Positions 1 to 12,965 of a stretch of 64,000 nt of DNA are shown piece by piece. Location: positions 7,032,001 through 7,096,000 of the forward strand of contig JBAIAC010000059.1 in the NCBI GenBank assembly GCA_037349315.1. The letters are read 5' to 3'. The notes under the pieces were generated by a model. The model did not search any database, was not told where the DNA came from, and was given only the letters and a program-made list of their open reading frames with translations. Source of the stretch: Chelydra serpentina. Its lineage: Eukaryota > Chordata > Testudines > Chelydridae. Positions within the stretch are counted from its first letter, which is position 1; each line of letters begins with the position of its first letter. The translations under genes were made by a program, and so were the position numbers.

Positions 1-2282
1 ACACAAACACACATCATGATAAAATGCATGCTTCTCAAAACAGCAAAAGAACATGCCCTATGTTATGTCAACAGAAAAAAGCTAGCTGGTTCTCAAAACA
101 GGCATGGGAACTTAAACAAGAGAGGCACCTGTTCTACAGGAAACAGCCTTACATCTGGAACCTATTCTGTTCTCAGCCAAATGTATAATCCTTTCTTGAT
201 ACCAAAATTATGTATTTCCTCACTTATCTGTACAAAAATAAAAAAAATAGAAGCTTGTAATGTAACTAACAATAAAGCTGTATCAGAGCTCCGTTTGGTT
301 CTCTCTCTTCCCTAGACAGAAAAAAAAAAATCTGACCCCAAGCCATCAACAAAAGGAAAGCAACTGTCTGGCAGGCCTGTACTCCTGAGGCTGCACTGGA
401 GAACTCTGTTTCCTTTGGTTTGGCACACATTAGGAACACCACCCTGTAATTTGGATGGATATCTGTCCTTACTATTTTCACACAGTCATAAATCCAAATC
501 ACCAAAATATCATAATAAAGTAATGTATCTCATTGTAATCTCTTGATAATATTGAGTCAGTCACATTTAATTAAACCATGTGACAGCAACAATATCAGTG
601 ATTTGTGTAAAAGCAAGCTAAGTGTAGACATCTAGTTCAGTGGAAATCTCTACAAAAAAAGAGTATCTTGGAAATCAGTGAAATAGGAGAAGTTCCTTTT
701 CGTAGATTAATAGCAAAGACATAAAAACAAGGGTCAGAGATGCAAAGTTGCCATTATCTTGTCAACCAAACCTTAAGACTTCCAAACATCTAGAAAAGTT
801 TACAAAAATGTTAGTCGGACATTCTGATTAGGTTCTCCTGGCTATTTCTCATGAATGATAAAAAATGGGAAGTGGGTGCCTGACAAAACATCTGTAGTAT
901 AATGTATACAAATTCTAATAAAAATAAAGTGATTTCATTATCGAATCAAATACCAAAACTTTGCCTTTGGTGATGTAATTTGGCCTGCTTTGAAAACAGT
1001 GATTCAGAGAGTCAAATACTTAGCAGATATTCTCTCAAAACAAAACCACATCCTTTCATCACCCTGACTCTTTTCAGAGACAAAACACATTTCTTGAAGA
1101 AAACAGTAAAAATAGTCTGAACCCATCATCAACAGTCATCTGCTGTAACATATTGTCCCTATCCATACATTTTCTCCTTTCCCCCAGTAGATCTTCCATA
1201 CAATTTCATAGATAATCCCACAGTCTTCCCTGAACTCAAAGCACTCTATACATTTTATTTATATAGATTTATAAAAGAATTAAAAGAGGACCCTTTCCAA
1301 GGCTCTAGGCACCCATGCCATAATTTACAAAAATAAAGTAACCTGGGCACTTAAGTAAGTGACGGGATTTTTCAAATGCGCTAAACACTCACAGCTGCCA
1401 TTTAAATCAGTGGAATATGTTGGTAGTAAGTACCACCAGCAGCTTCACAATTTCAGGACCGAAATTGAAGGGCTGAAGAGAAGTGGTTTTTGCCCTCTTT
1501 TGTTCAAATGAAGAAGTTGATATCAGAATGTGTTTTTGTGCACACAGTTTACTCATCAGAACTTCCTATAATTATAGTACTTAATTCCTATTAGATTTCA
1601 TGACCTGTTGATGAATATACAGAGACAAACCTGCTGGCTACAATATACCACAGAGAGTTGTCTTTAGTAAAACAGTAATTAGATGCAGTTTTGCACATCT
1701 TGTATATTATCTATATCGTCAGAGGCATAAAGGACAATAATTAGTGGAATTTCCTATCTGCGGCTTCTAGTGTTGCAAAACAGGTTTTAGAATGTACGGT
1801 AACACTTCACATTAAATGGAGTTTAATGCGACATCATGGAAAGATTGTGTGATCCCATGTTACATCTGCTGTACATTAAACCCAAAAGAATTAATGGTGA
1901 TCTAAAAAAAAAAAAAAAATACCCAAGAGATTAGATAATGATCCATTAATTTAAATGCCATTTTAGTCATCAAATATTAAAAAAACACAATGGTCAGCTG
2001 TGTCATTTTGTTCTGTTATTCTAGTAGAGTTATCAGTGCTATTTTAGAAAAAATAGATGGGATTTTCATTATACAGCTTGATTATTAAAAATTTTAAAAT
2101 CTCAGCCATTTCAAACCTGGTTTTCAAGAGGCTAACCACTATTTTGGCTAAAGTGAGTCAGTCACTCGGGTTCTAATGAAGAGCAAAATTAGGAGATTTT
2201 AAATCTTCCATCCGTAAAATATTTCAGAATGCTCACTAAAGTAAATAGAATGCAGAGTGAGGTGTCTCTGGAAGCATTAGGT

Positions 2283-2558
2283 CAGGGGTAGGCAACCTAT
2301 GGCACGCGTCCCAAAGGCGGCACGCGAGCTGATTTTCAGTGGCACTCACACTGCCTGGGTCCTGGCCACCGGTCTGGGGGGCTCTGCATTTTAATTTAAT
2401 TTTCAATGAAGCTTCTTAAACAATAGTTTAGTTATATATTATAGACTTGTAGAACGAGACCTTCTAAAAATGTTAAAATGTATTACTGGCATGCGAAACC
2501 TTAAATTAGAGTGAATAAATGAAGACCCGGCACACCACTTAAAGGTTGCTGACCCCTG
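2283..2558 (+). mobile_element. Non-autonomous hAT element, family A, copy 1
   Basis: The left end reads CAGGGGTAGGCAACCT and the right end AGGTTGCTGACCCCTG, imperfect terminal inverted repeats. The 8-bp duplication CATTAGGT flanks both sides exactly (2275-2282 and 2559-2566), which is diagnostic of hAT insertion. The interior has no reading frame and is shared with copies at 26370-26680 and 27482-27792. Confidence 0.92.
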
Positions 2559-3756
2559 CATTAGGTGGATCACAAATGACAGTACTTTTGGGGGAAGGTA
2601 AATCTGCCAGTGTTTCAGTTAAAACATACTGGAGGATTGGTTTAAATAGGAGACAAGCTTTTGTTCAGCACCTTCAAGAAAACAGGACCTCCAGAAAACA
2701 AATATATTGTCCACTGTGTACTTACAATGCTCCAACTTTCTGCTTGCAAGTCACAAGTTTTTGTCCATACTAAAGACCAATGAGAATTGCAGATATTTTG
2801 TAAAAAGAACAGGATTACTTGTGGCACCCAATTTTGTGTCTTTGGACCATACTACATGGTAGCGCACAGCATGGGTTGGCAATAAATCTGCCATCCTCAA
2901 CTCTTTGTTAAAAATAGATTTGCTTAATCTACCGTGCATTCAGTAGATGCTTTTTTAGAGATATAAAAAAAATCCACTCATGTACATGAGGAAAAGAGTT
3001 ATACAATGGCATACACTGTGGAAAGGAAGAAACAAGGGCCTGGCAGATAAAATTGTACTATTTTATAATTAATGAATGAAAGTGGCTATATTATGAAGAT
3101 ACAGATTGATGTTGGTATTCTGGTTAAGTCACAAGCCACTCCAACTTTACTCATGATTTGTGAGATCAGACCCTCTCAACTGATTCATATCCTGGTCCTA
3201 TTAATAATCTTGCATACACGCACAATGTTCTGCATATCTCAAATTTGAAGTCACGTACTGGAATAATAAGCTGAGTGTTTACTGTACCTTCTTAACCAAA
3301 GTAACTGACAAGTGTGATAATTCACTTGTTTCTATATTTTTTACACCACCAGCAGCAGCAACTTCCACACATTGATAGCATATTAAAGTACACGGTTTCT
3401 ATACAAAAGGAATATGCAAACCTAGGAAAAAGTAGTCATTAACACAAGAAAATGGTTCAAAACAGTTTAATTTTCTAGTGTAAATAGTTAATGAGAAGAT
3501 GTACTTGCCAGAGCTTATTTCACAAGAGTACCTAGTACTGATACGTATTTTTAGTAGTAATAGTTTGTTTTTTTTAAGTATCCCTTATGTTTTAAGCTTG
3601 TGTTACTAACTGGGAGGATACGTCTGTCAGTTTACGAATTCCATTTTGGCTTTCTGAATGCCATGTTGTACGTCAACCTTCATTTTTAATGAACACTTTA
3701 GTGAGGCTTTGAGCATTTATTTGGTAGCAGGAACTTGGCACATAGTACAGAGACTA

Positions 3757-4010
3757 TGGGCTTTTCTACACTGCAGTTCGGCTAGGGATGTGAATAGCAG
3801 TGTGAATGGAGTGCTGAGCTGGAAATTTACCATGTGGGTGTGCGAACTAAAAGGTTCCTACCTCATATTGAGGACTATGTTAATGGAAATTTGGAACCTT
3901 TTAGTTTGTGCTTGCAGTGTCCATCTGGGGGAGTTACAAGATTAGCACCTTGGTGCTCAAAATTGTTCAGACCTCTATTGTCCAACTGTGGGGCAGTGTA
4001 GACACACCCT
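3757..4010. mobile_element. MITE with GGGC..TCTACACTG ends
   Basis: The element starts TGGGCTTTTCTACACTGC and ends GGGCAGTGTAGACACACCC, inverted copies of one another. The interior contains a further inverted pair around AAAAGGTTCC (about 3850) and GGAACCTTTT (about 3893). Similar ends occur at 10034, 11092 and 35502 in this window. Superfamily is uncertain: TA-flanked ends suggest Tc1/mariner, but this copy is old. Confidence 0.6.
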
Positions 4011-6337
4011 GATTCTGGGAAGCTCTGACTGGATCAAGGGCCATCAAAAAATAGGCTTGCTATTAGCAGAGCCATTGACTGAACTACTCTCTGCCCAGAA
4101 GCTAAGGGAACTGGCTTTGGAGTGTGGAAATTCCCCTGATGAAACAGGGGGGGGGGGGGGGAGAGAAAGGAAAGAGGAACAAGCTTTAAGCAAGAGAACA
4201 CAGCAAGTGTTGCCTGCCCTATGGATTCACAGGGGTAGAGAAGACACTGAAAGGAATGGATCTCAGGAGTTTGTTTTCTTAACTCACTTGTAAAGAAAAG
4301 GGTGAATTTGGACCACCAAGCTTAAAATGTTCAAAAAACCTTGAGACATTATTCAACTACAAATGCACAGCATGGGTAAAAGTCACAGTGGTTTGAAGAT
4401 GGCAATTTGTTGGTAGCATCAACAAAGCTAATAACATACTAGTAATGAGTTGGTATATTTAACCATTTAGCCTTCTCTGTTGTGCAACAGTATTTTTATT
4501 GGACCATTAGTATTTCTGAAAATGACGTATCTATACTTTATCGTGATCTGTAAATAGGACTGTTGGATTGCATCAAGGCAATGATCAGAGAGTCTGCCCT
4601 CTTGTCTGAATGTGTTTCCTACCATTCATGTGGCACAGATATGCTTTCAAAAGAGACTATGATTCATATGTAAGGAATGTTTGCTAGATATCCACACTAA
4701 GCCTGTAGACCACAGTTAAGGTTTTCATTTGCTGCAACCTCCAGATTCATTCTTCTCACATGCAGTCAGCTCACTTTGATGAAAGTGAATTATAGGTCTT
4801 GTTATGGTAGATAATATAAAACAACAAATGTAGATATATCTTACTCCTATATGCACCCTTTTGTCAATGATGAGTTGGTCCTACATTTATCCATAACATA
4901 TAATACCCACAAGTCCATTAGTTTATACAAATATTTATACCCCATAAGTACAAATAAATCCATATTCCAAAGCACAGAACTAATACCACAGTAGGCAGAT
5001 TAGACTCTTGGGTCACAAGCCTGCAAAGTTTTACACAGGTACTTAAATGTTACAAATTGAGAGTGCCATTGACTTCAGTGTGACTTTACATAAGCATTTG
5101 CTTAATGGCACACACTAAGGCTTTGCAGGACCAGGACCTTGCACTGTATGGGCACACTTCAGAGACCAGTGCCATGCTCTCCCTACACTTTACACATGCC
5201 TACCTATTTTCTGCTGCTATTATCTCCTCAGGCTGACGACGGAAACAGGGGGGGGTGGGGGGGGAAGAGAAGGGAGGAAGAGAATAATGGAGTATAGTAC
5301 AGGACAATTATTAACTGCCAGATGCTTCCCCCCACTTCTCCCCTGCTCCTTCCCTTTCCTGTCTGTACATTCACCATGAAGTTGCTCACTGACATCTATT
5401 CAAGAACTCTTTCAAAAGAACAAAGAGAAGAAGGATAGGAGAAAATGGAAGTAACAGGGGTGGAAGGGAAGGGAAAAAAGGAAACAGAGAAAGAAGTGGG
5501 AGGCAGATAGGAAAGTGATGAGGACAGTTTTAGTGATCCAAAATCTCTTGGCTCTTCATTTCCCAGAGAAGCCTGTGGCAGAGATATTTCAAAACTTTTT
5601 TTAAAAAAAACAAACAAAGCTTATCCAAAAGATAAGTCTTACAAACAAAAACAGGAGCAGCCTTTACATGCATTCCAAGTGATTTAAGAGGCCTTTCTCC
5701 CAGATACTTTTGAAAAGCCCCTGTTCTTTAAGGAGAGTGAAGGGATAAAAAAAGCCACACTGCCCCTTTGCAGAGGATTACAACTATGAAATTCATGAAA
5801 CCCTTTTTCATGAAATTCATGAAACCCTTCATGGTTTGGAGTCCTGTATATATTTTATACCCTGTATCTCCCCCATTTTCTACTTACACAAGTGTCAATA
5901 ACCCCTAGATTTGTCCATCTGTGGGCTGGGAATTCTCAATGGATGACCAATCTGGATTTCGTATAATTTTTTAGCTATAACTCAGCAATAAAACTGGGAG
6001 CCATATTTATACAGTCGCAACCTACTCTAAAATGAAATATAATTGCCAAACAGATGCACCCAGTGGCATGAACTAGTTAAAAATAAATCTTTAGTATAAA
6101 ACTTTTATACCAGCATTTATACTCACTGGAATCCAATGGTTTCCAACAGGTCTGCACTACATCTTACTAGAAACAGAACATCACCATGCTGTTCACAATC
6201 ACACAGACCGCCTCCTCTTCTACTCACAATTAGGAATGTAAAATATTCAACAATAAGTATTAGTCTTACTGCTAATATATTGCAGTTAACCTTTAAAACA
6301 GATTTTACCAATTTCATGACATTTCACATCCCTACTT

Positions 6338-7056
6338 GTGCTGTCAGTCCCTCGAGTTGGCTGCGCTCCCTGCCCCCACGTTCGAGCACACTTGTGCATT
6401 AATAAATCTGCCTCTTCCCTATCTGCATCTCACTCCCCAGCAGCACCCAGGGCAGGACAAGCCCATCTGCCCTCACATGATGATGGTTTGGGAACAGCAG
6501 GGACTGGGGGCAATTGGAACACGTTGTGCTCTCGGGCCATCAATACCGGTTACCAGGGCTGGCTGCCTCGCTCCCCACCAGGAGCCAGTACAGGGACCCC
6601 AGCCAGGGACATCCCTCTCACAAAGACACGGGCCCCCTGCCTGGGGAGCAGCCACTGCCCCTGCTCCCCCGCGAGACTCTGCCGAGCCCCTGGACACCGT
6701 CCAGACTTCTCCCATGTGGGCAGCTGCTCAGGACCCAGGTCTCCGCTGGCTGCTGCCACCGGATGTGATAGGCTGAGGGAGCGGGCAGAGCTGGGCACTT
6801 GCGACCTCCTGCCCCATGGTGCGGCTAGGGAGCTGGGCAGCAGGGGGCATGTGACCAGAACTATACAAAGTCCCAGGATACACGGAGGGAGACCGGGTCA
6901 TGTGACTGTGGAGACTGATGTTACCAAGACATCTCCTGGTCACATGACAGGTTCTCCCCACCACCGTAACACTCCTGGATCACGGGATGGTCTCTCCCTT
7001 TCCCCACCCCCAATCACCAGGACAATGCACAGGAGGGGGTGGTGACAGGGTACCAA
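6338..7056. other. GC-rich block inside intron 2
   Basis: About 720 bp of GC-rich sequence sits abruptly in AT-rich intron. Open frames on both strands (up to 235 codons from 6338) reflect base composition; they share no domain that I recognise. A 12-bp direct repeat (ACATCCCTACTT) lies at 6326-6337 and 7133-7144, flanking the block together with the fold-back next to it. A captured or transposed fragment is possible; function unknown. Confidence 0.4.
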
Positions 7057-7057
7057 C

Positions 7058-7141
7058 TAGGGATGTAAAATGTTAAACGGTTAACTGATATCATTTTAAT
7101 AGTTTAAACGGGTACTTTTTTAAACAATATTTACATCCCTA
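7058..7141. repeat. Short fold-back repeat (GGGATGTAAA ends)
   Basis: Begins CTAGGGATGTAAAATG and ends TTTACATCCCTA, so it can form a hairpin. TTAAACGG and GTTTAAAC motifs recur inside. It looks like the terminal part of a MITE. Confidence 0.55.
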
Positions 7142-7441
7142 CTTCCAATCACGCAACATCAGTGGGAAAATGACAGGAATTGTTTGTATGCAAAAGCAAC
7201 AAGAAGAAGGTATTTAAATATTTAATTTTACTATAGTTTAATAGCTAGAAATAAGGAGAGTCAATGCCATATGACAAGCCAGATCTCCAGGTTCCAGTAA
7301 GTGCTCTGCAAATAACCACCACTCATTTGCTATGTAAGAAAATTAGTTTATACTATGCAGAACTGTTTATTTTTAGTGGCAAAATTTGGCAACTAAAAAT
7401 TGTTCTAAACCATAAATTAGAAATTGAAGTTCTCAGCTTAC

Positions 7442-7705
7442 CTTAGTTTTCATACAAGATCTTCCTCGCTTATATTCTTTATGACTTACTCTTTTATCAA
7501 GCTTGTTCCACAAAGCTTTGGCCTTCCAGCTGGTTACCTTTGACTTCAATTTAGTATAGAAATTTCTGTAGTCCAATGGATCTAGTTCAAGTTGATGGGT
7601 GAGGATATTAAAGGCCTGAATGGTACCTTTGCATGTCGATGCTTGTACAAAGTTTTCAAATATCTGGCCACCTTGGCTGTGCTTTTCATCATCATTTTCC
7701 CCCAT
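7442..7705 (-). CDS. MICAL2: MICAL2, first coding exon
   Basis: This exon encodes 88 residues beginning [24 protein letters not shown]2 is a flavin monooxygenase that oxidises methionines of actin and so depolymerises filaments; in vertebrates it acts in the nucleus and cytoplasm and influences SRF/MRTF signalling (family knowledge). The visible part is the N-terminal helical region ahead of the FAD-binding domain, with the conserved [10 protein letters not shown] and [12 protein letters not shown] segments. It matches MICAL2 better than MICAL3, which diverges in the first 20 residues. The start has a good context (A at -3, G at +4). After codon 88 (AAG) comes a consensus donor GTAAGC in phase 0. 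The next exon, with the GxGxxG motif, lies outside the window. Later in-frame residues to 7433 are intron. Confidence 0.93.
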
Positions 7706-7799
7706 GTTATGAGCAGTGTGTTTAGAAAGGACTAAACTTGAACTGTGGTACTCTGATACAGGTGACAGACACTATCAAGCACTTCCAAGAATATTATAC
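7706..7799 (-). other. MICAL2: MICAL2 exon 2 5'UTR and splice acceptor
   Basis: On the minus strand a pyrimidine-rich tract ending TTTCTTTTCTAG (AG at 7801-7800) precedes 94 bases of untranslated sequence that lead to the MICAL2 ATG. This implies at least one upstream non-coding exon, consistent with the CpG island at about 39.7 kb. Confidence 0.75.
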
Positions 7800-8029
7800 C
7801 TAGAAAAGAAAGTCAAAATAACATATTTTCAACATAATGAAGATCAAAAACCTACAAATCATATTTAAAACCAGCTAGATACAAGCATGCAGAAACGAAA
7901 GGCTCTCTAAATGAGCCGAAGTGCAGAATAAAGTTAGTAATGGCATCAAATATACTAATTGCAGACATAAATAAAATTATGCCACCTCTGCAATGAGGAT
8001 GCAATGAGAAGGCCAAGACTAGAACAGGG

Positions 8030-8305
8030 TTCAAAAAAAGAACTAGATAAGTTCATGGAGGTCCATCGATGGCTACTCGTACTCGCCAGGAAGGATGGGC
8101 AGGAATACAAAACAATGCTCTGAAGTGTCCCTAACCTCTGTTTGCCAGAAGCTAGGAATGGGCAACAAGGGATGGATCACTTGACTACCACCTGTTCTGT
8201 TATTCCCTCTGAAACACGTGGCATAGTATCCTGTCTTCTGACAGCAGCCAGAGTGAGATGGACCATTGGTCTGATCCAGTATGACCGTTCTTATGTTCTT
8301 AATGC
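8030..8305 (+). mobile_element. CR1-type LINE 3' end
   Basis: Sense orientation. It contains the recurrent 3' region with AAGTTCATGGAGG, CTCTGTTTGCCAGAAGC and GGATGGATCACTTGA. It finishes with the short tail GTTCTTATGTTCTTA typical of CR1/L3 elements. Only the 3' terminus is present (5' truncation). Confidence 0.75.
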
Positions 8306-10033
8306 TAGGCATCAGTTTATTTCATAAATGACCATTATGAATATCCTTAAACACTCAAATGCACTGGTTTCAAGGGCAACTCATTCTCCCTAAAACTCTA
8401 TCACATTTGTTTAATTATAATCATTTTTGGCCTTACTCTACTAGCTAATAATCGATACCTTTCTGAAGGCTTCACACACAGTAATTCCTCTGAAGCTTCC
8501 CTCAACCATACCTTTAGTCAGAGCCTTGTATCTCTTGGAATTGGCCATAAGTCAACACTACATTATTTTAAAGAAGGATGTCCAATTACAGCTAGGGCAT
8601 TGGTATACAACTAACCCAGAACAACTTTGATTCAGCATGAGGAGCCTGTTCATCTTGTCATCAGTTGCACGCAGAAAACATTTAGGATGACTGGAGCATC
8701 ACGTCTTGTTACTCCAAAACTGAAAATTCCAGGAAAAAGGGACCTAACTCCACTCTTCCAACTCCCGTATGAACCACGCCCGAATGAAAAAGAATCTAGT
8801 ACTCTCCAGTAGAAGGGAGGTAATCCTGCATTCTTTGCACATTGTTATTTAAAATAATTAAAATTCATGTAATGAGAATCATCTCTTTGTGTGTGTCGAT
8901 ACTATAAGATAGTGTCTACACTATCCCTACTGGCCCTTCCTAGTAACGTATTCCTCATGGTCAAACCACATGCAGTATTTAGGACAACTACTATTCAGCT
9001 GTGAGAAGTGTACTCTAATTAGTGTACATTTTAAAGTACTAAAATAACATTGTAGGGCCACTCCCAGATCCTACTTTAACCCCTCATTCTGAATTTCAGA
9101 CAGTCCCCACTAAAGTCATTCCAGGTCAAAAGATTTAGATTCCCAAGTTCTTATTTTTCCCCAAGAGAATTAAGATGGATTATTTACAATTGGCGAGACC
9201 TTACCTGGACTCAAATCCAGAGTTTTAAGTGGGGCCAGTCATATTCCCTTCTTCCTGCTATTAAGGAATTACCTACCATTCCAAACACAATACCAAACTG
9301 AGGCTTGTTTAATCTCCCACACAATTACTTATTTTACTTGGACCCCCATCCGTTGGCTTTTAGCTTTAAAATAAATTGTTAGAAGGGCCTTTGCAGATAC
9401 ACTTTTAATTTAACATTGTTCACAAACCATTCATTCTCTACCCACGTTTGCTTCAAACAGAAAAGGAAGCCAAAATAATCAATGTATTTAAATTAAGAGG
9501 AGACCCATCACATAAATCTTGCATTCTTTCAACATGAATGAATATAGGCAACCTATAAAAGCCTCCTGTGGGAAGAAACAGAGAAGCATTTGGAATGCTT
9601 ACATTTTGTGGCCATGCTTAAAATAAATAACCTTTGCTTTTACATCATTATGTTGCCATTTTAGGGTATAATAAATTTCCAGTGTTCAGAGTTTGTACCT
9701 TTTCTTGGACCTAGTGCCATGATTAAATACTTGTTGCCAAGAATAAGTTAGGCAATTTTGTTTTGTAGTCCGAGTTCCTCATTTGTGGTATGTTCCCTGT
9801 TAGATTGTGAAGGGCTTCGTGAAGCAAAAAACCACCTTTTCCTTGCTCAGACTCTCAGTTCCTGGCAAGATTAGAGTCTCCGAGTGCTTCCATTCCCATT
9901 CAGCACCTTTGAAGGTTCAAGCCAAAGGTGATTAACTGTTAACTTCTCAAAATACATCCATGATATATGAAAGTCAGCATAAGGAAATGAGTGAAAAGTA
10001 AAGGATGGGTGATATAGCTATAGCCACCTACTA

Positions 10034-10742
10034 GGGCATGTCTATACTTGCCATTTAAAGTGGAAAAAGTCCCCTTTTGCGCAAAACCCATGTCTACACT
10101 TGTCAATGACTTTTTGCTGTGAAACTCAGAAGTTTCACTGAAAAAAGAAAACCACCTCCACGAGAGGCGTATAGCTCTTACCGGTGATGCTTTTGCAGTG
10201 ATGTGCAAGTGAAGACATCTTCTTCCTGTTTACAGAGCTTTTAGCCTCTGCAGGACATCCCACAGTGCCTAGGTGACCACTCTAGCCAGCAGCTCTGTCA
10301 CCAGGTAAACAGACATCCACCCCTCCCTCTGTAAAGCCCTGGGAACTCTGAAACTCCCCTTCCTGTTTTCTTTGCAAGTGCTCACTTATCTGGCCAGGTG
10401 ACAATGCCAGCTCCACCGAGGAAATGATCCCCTGCTTGGAGCAATGCTGAGCTACTGGGGCTGATCAGTGTTTGGGGACAGGAGGCTGTGCAGGGACCCA
10501 GGATGCCCCGCAATCTTCTCACCCCCACCCCCTTCCCACAAGAACTATGCTCAAAATGGAGAAAGCTGCACTGTGGGATAGCTGCCCTCAATGCACTGCT
10601 CTCATTGGTGATGGAAGTGCTGCAAACGTAAACACACTCTGATGCCTGTGGAAGTGAGTACACAAACCAGTGCTTTTCTTTCACTGGTTCACTATCACTG
10701 GTGAAATTGACAGCGCAAAAAAACTCTGAAAGTGTCAACAGC
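10034..10742. mobile_element. MITE-like element (GGGCATGTCTATACTT end)
   Basis: The left end TAGGGCATGTCTATACTT and the right end GTGTCAACAGCCTTA are imperfect inverted repeats flanked by TA. Inside, blocks near 10,120-10,160 and 10,660-10,740 are also roughly inverted copies. An open frame at 10382-10738 on the minus strand is incidental. Confidence 0.45.
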
Positions 10743-11091
10743 CTTAGTTTAATTCAAAGGCAACTTTAAATTTGCTGACCTCTGCCAGAGTTAGTTTCCT
10801 GCAGCAAAAACCTGATAACTTCAGGAAAAGGTCTGTCCCTGGGGAATGGTCAATGTGCCACCATAACCACCAGTAACTCCTTGTCCGACTAGTCACCAGG
10901 ATATCTGGAAGAAGCCCTTCCACAAGTCTATATCACACCACCCACCGACACTTTCAGACAGCACTCCAGAGCATCTAAGCCATTAGTGCTTTTTGATTTT
11001 CTAGAGGGCTCCAATTAATCAAAAGGAAAGAGGCACTTTCCTGCCTTCCAATGACTCTTGGCTCCTAGCAAGCAGAAGACATCATCCTCTA

Positions 11092-11389
11092 AGGGCTGGT
11101 CTACACTAACCCCCCAATTCGAACTAAGATACGCAACTTCAGCTACGTGAATAACGTAGCTGAAGTCGAACTATCTTAGTTCAAATGAAAAAGCACTTAC
11201 CCGGGGTCCACACGCGGCGCGCAGGCTCCCCCGTCGACTCCGCCTACTCTGTTCGTCGAGCTGGATTACCAGCGTCGACGGCGGAGCACTTCCTGGTTCG
11301 ATTTATCGCGTCTAGACAAGACGCGATAAATCGAACCCAGAAGATCGATCCAGCGCCTCCGACAGGACGCATGAGTATAGACGTGCCCT
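11092..11389. mobile_element. MITE with two internal palindromes
   Basis: Ends are AAGGGCTGGTCTACACT and AGTATAGACGTGCCCT, flanked by TA on both sides. The interior holds two strong palindromes: one around GAACTAAGATACG...TATCTTAGTTC (about 11118-11182) and one around GGTTCGATTTATCGCGTC...GACGCGATAAATCGAACC (about 11295-11338). It belongs with the elements at 3757 and 35502. Confidence 0.7.
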
Positions 11390-12928
11390 TAGAGATATAC
11401 AATAAAAGAAAATAAAAGTTTGGTGTGTGTGGCCCATCTAGAGAGCTTCCTTGAATTGGGGGGAAGCCTCTTATAGCCAAGAGAGTCCCAACCAAGTTTT
11501 GATGCCATCTGACTTTTTTAGGGTTGAGGAGGATCTTCCTACTTCCTCCACCTTTTATGCACTCATGGGCTTTTTGTCACAGTAACACTTGCTCCAGCTG
11601 AAGGGGGCAGGATTCTAGTCTAGTCTTCTAGCGCCTATTATGGCATTGCAAACACTGGCTGAGTTGGAATGTCAGAGGATTTTAATGTGGAGGAGGGGAA
11701 GGCGGTTGCGGGGGGGAGGGGGTTGTTGCATCAGTCTTGAGTAGTATTTAAGCATCCTTCATCCGAACACCATGTGACTACAGCATGGCTAGGAATCTTC
11801 AGGAGAAAGAGGGGAAGGATCTCTTGCAGATGAGACTAGTCACTCTATGCATCACGCCGCCTTCTTAATAACCAGTTGGAAAACTCCCCTCTAAAAATGC
11901 CATCAGATAAGCTAACAACATTTATGTACCCTCTGTGCTTTCTACCCTCACTTTGCAAAGGAAAGGGGAAGAGGAGGAGTGTAAGGCATTGGCAGGGTAG
12001 TGGGAGCCAGTGGCAGCATGACTCAAAAAGAAACAGGATATCAGAAGCAGTACAGATAGGCAGCCCCTTTATGCAGGCAGAAGGACTCCTGTCCCCTTCA
12101 TATAGCCTTGCGTGGAAGTCGGGAACGCCATAAGGTGAGGCTTGCCCATTGTCCCGACTAACTCCATCCACCCCCTTTCTGTGGGGCTGTTTCATAGAAG
12201 GAGAGCCTTTAGGCCAGTCAGTTTCCAAAATAATCCTAAAACTATTTAATATGGACAAAGTGAAATCTCAGTAGACACATTTGCTCACTGGCTGAATTAT
12301 TTTTTTTTTAATTGTGTCAGAGGTCAAGTTCTTCACAAAAGCCACAATTTGTGATTTGAAGGACATGAGGCGCAGGAGACTCTGGTTACTGTGAATTCCA
12401 GATTGCTACTAAAAACAGGGCTCTATTTTTGGCATGAGCATTATTTTGACCGATGACAATGATGGAGAGAGTGTCCACAGAAGAGGAAATGCTGATGCTC
12501 TCCAGACAGCTTGTTCTGAGCATTCACTGCTATTTCACTGGGACACTGCACATGTTGAGCTCACCAGAAATGATGCAATGAAGTTTGTCCATTAGGGTTG
12601 AATGGAATAATTCCTAACCACAGACAAATGCATCCGATTCAGTACCATCTAAAATGCTTTTAATGATTTAAGAGGAAATAAATACAAACTCCACCAGCAT
12701 ATCGGGAAATGTTTGATTTCAGACTTCCTCATGCTTGGATGTATCGCCACTTATAAATTTATGTTTTTAAAATGCAAATCATTCTGGAGATGAAACAGAG
12801 TTGAAAGTCCCAAAGGCACATGTTGCCGCTGAAATCTTAGGCTATATTACCCAAGTGATTCTGGAAACATTACAGATAATTGTGTCTTTACCTAGGATAA
12901 TGTAAGTGAATTTAAAGGCTTACCTAAA

Positions 12929-12965
12929 TACCATGCCCCCAAAAGATAAATTTGGGGGCATGGTA
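12929..12965. repeat. Perfect 15-bp hairpin
   Basis: TACCATGCCCCCAAA (12929-12943) is followed after 7 bases by its exact reverse complement (12951-12965). No longer element is visible around it. Confidence 0.7.

Larger units (their letters stand above)
1..7441 (-). other. MICAL2: MICAL2 intron 2 (partial), with repeats
   Basis: This stretch lies downstream of the first MICAL2 coding exon on the minus strand and runs off the window. I saw no further MICAL2 exon; the FAD-motif exon expected next is absent, so it must lie beyond position 1. Contents are AT-rich intron sequence, a hAT element (2283-2558), a MITE (3757-4010), homopolymer runs (poly-A near 1904, poly-G near 4149 and 5250), a GC-rich block (6338-7056) and a small fold-back (7058-7141). 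Open frames here are short and show no family resemblance. Confidence 0.7.

Noticed and set aside
6338..7045. 235-codon open frame, the second longest on the plus strand
   Set aside because: GC-rich sequence with overlapping frames on both strands, no domain, no splice or codon evidence; composition explains it.
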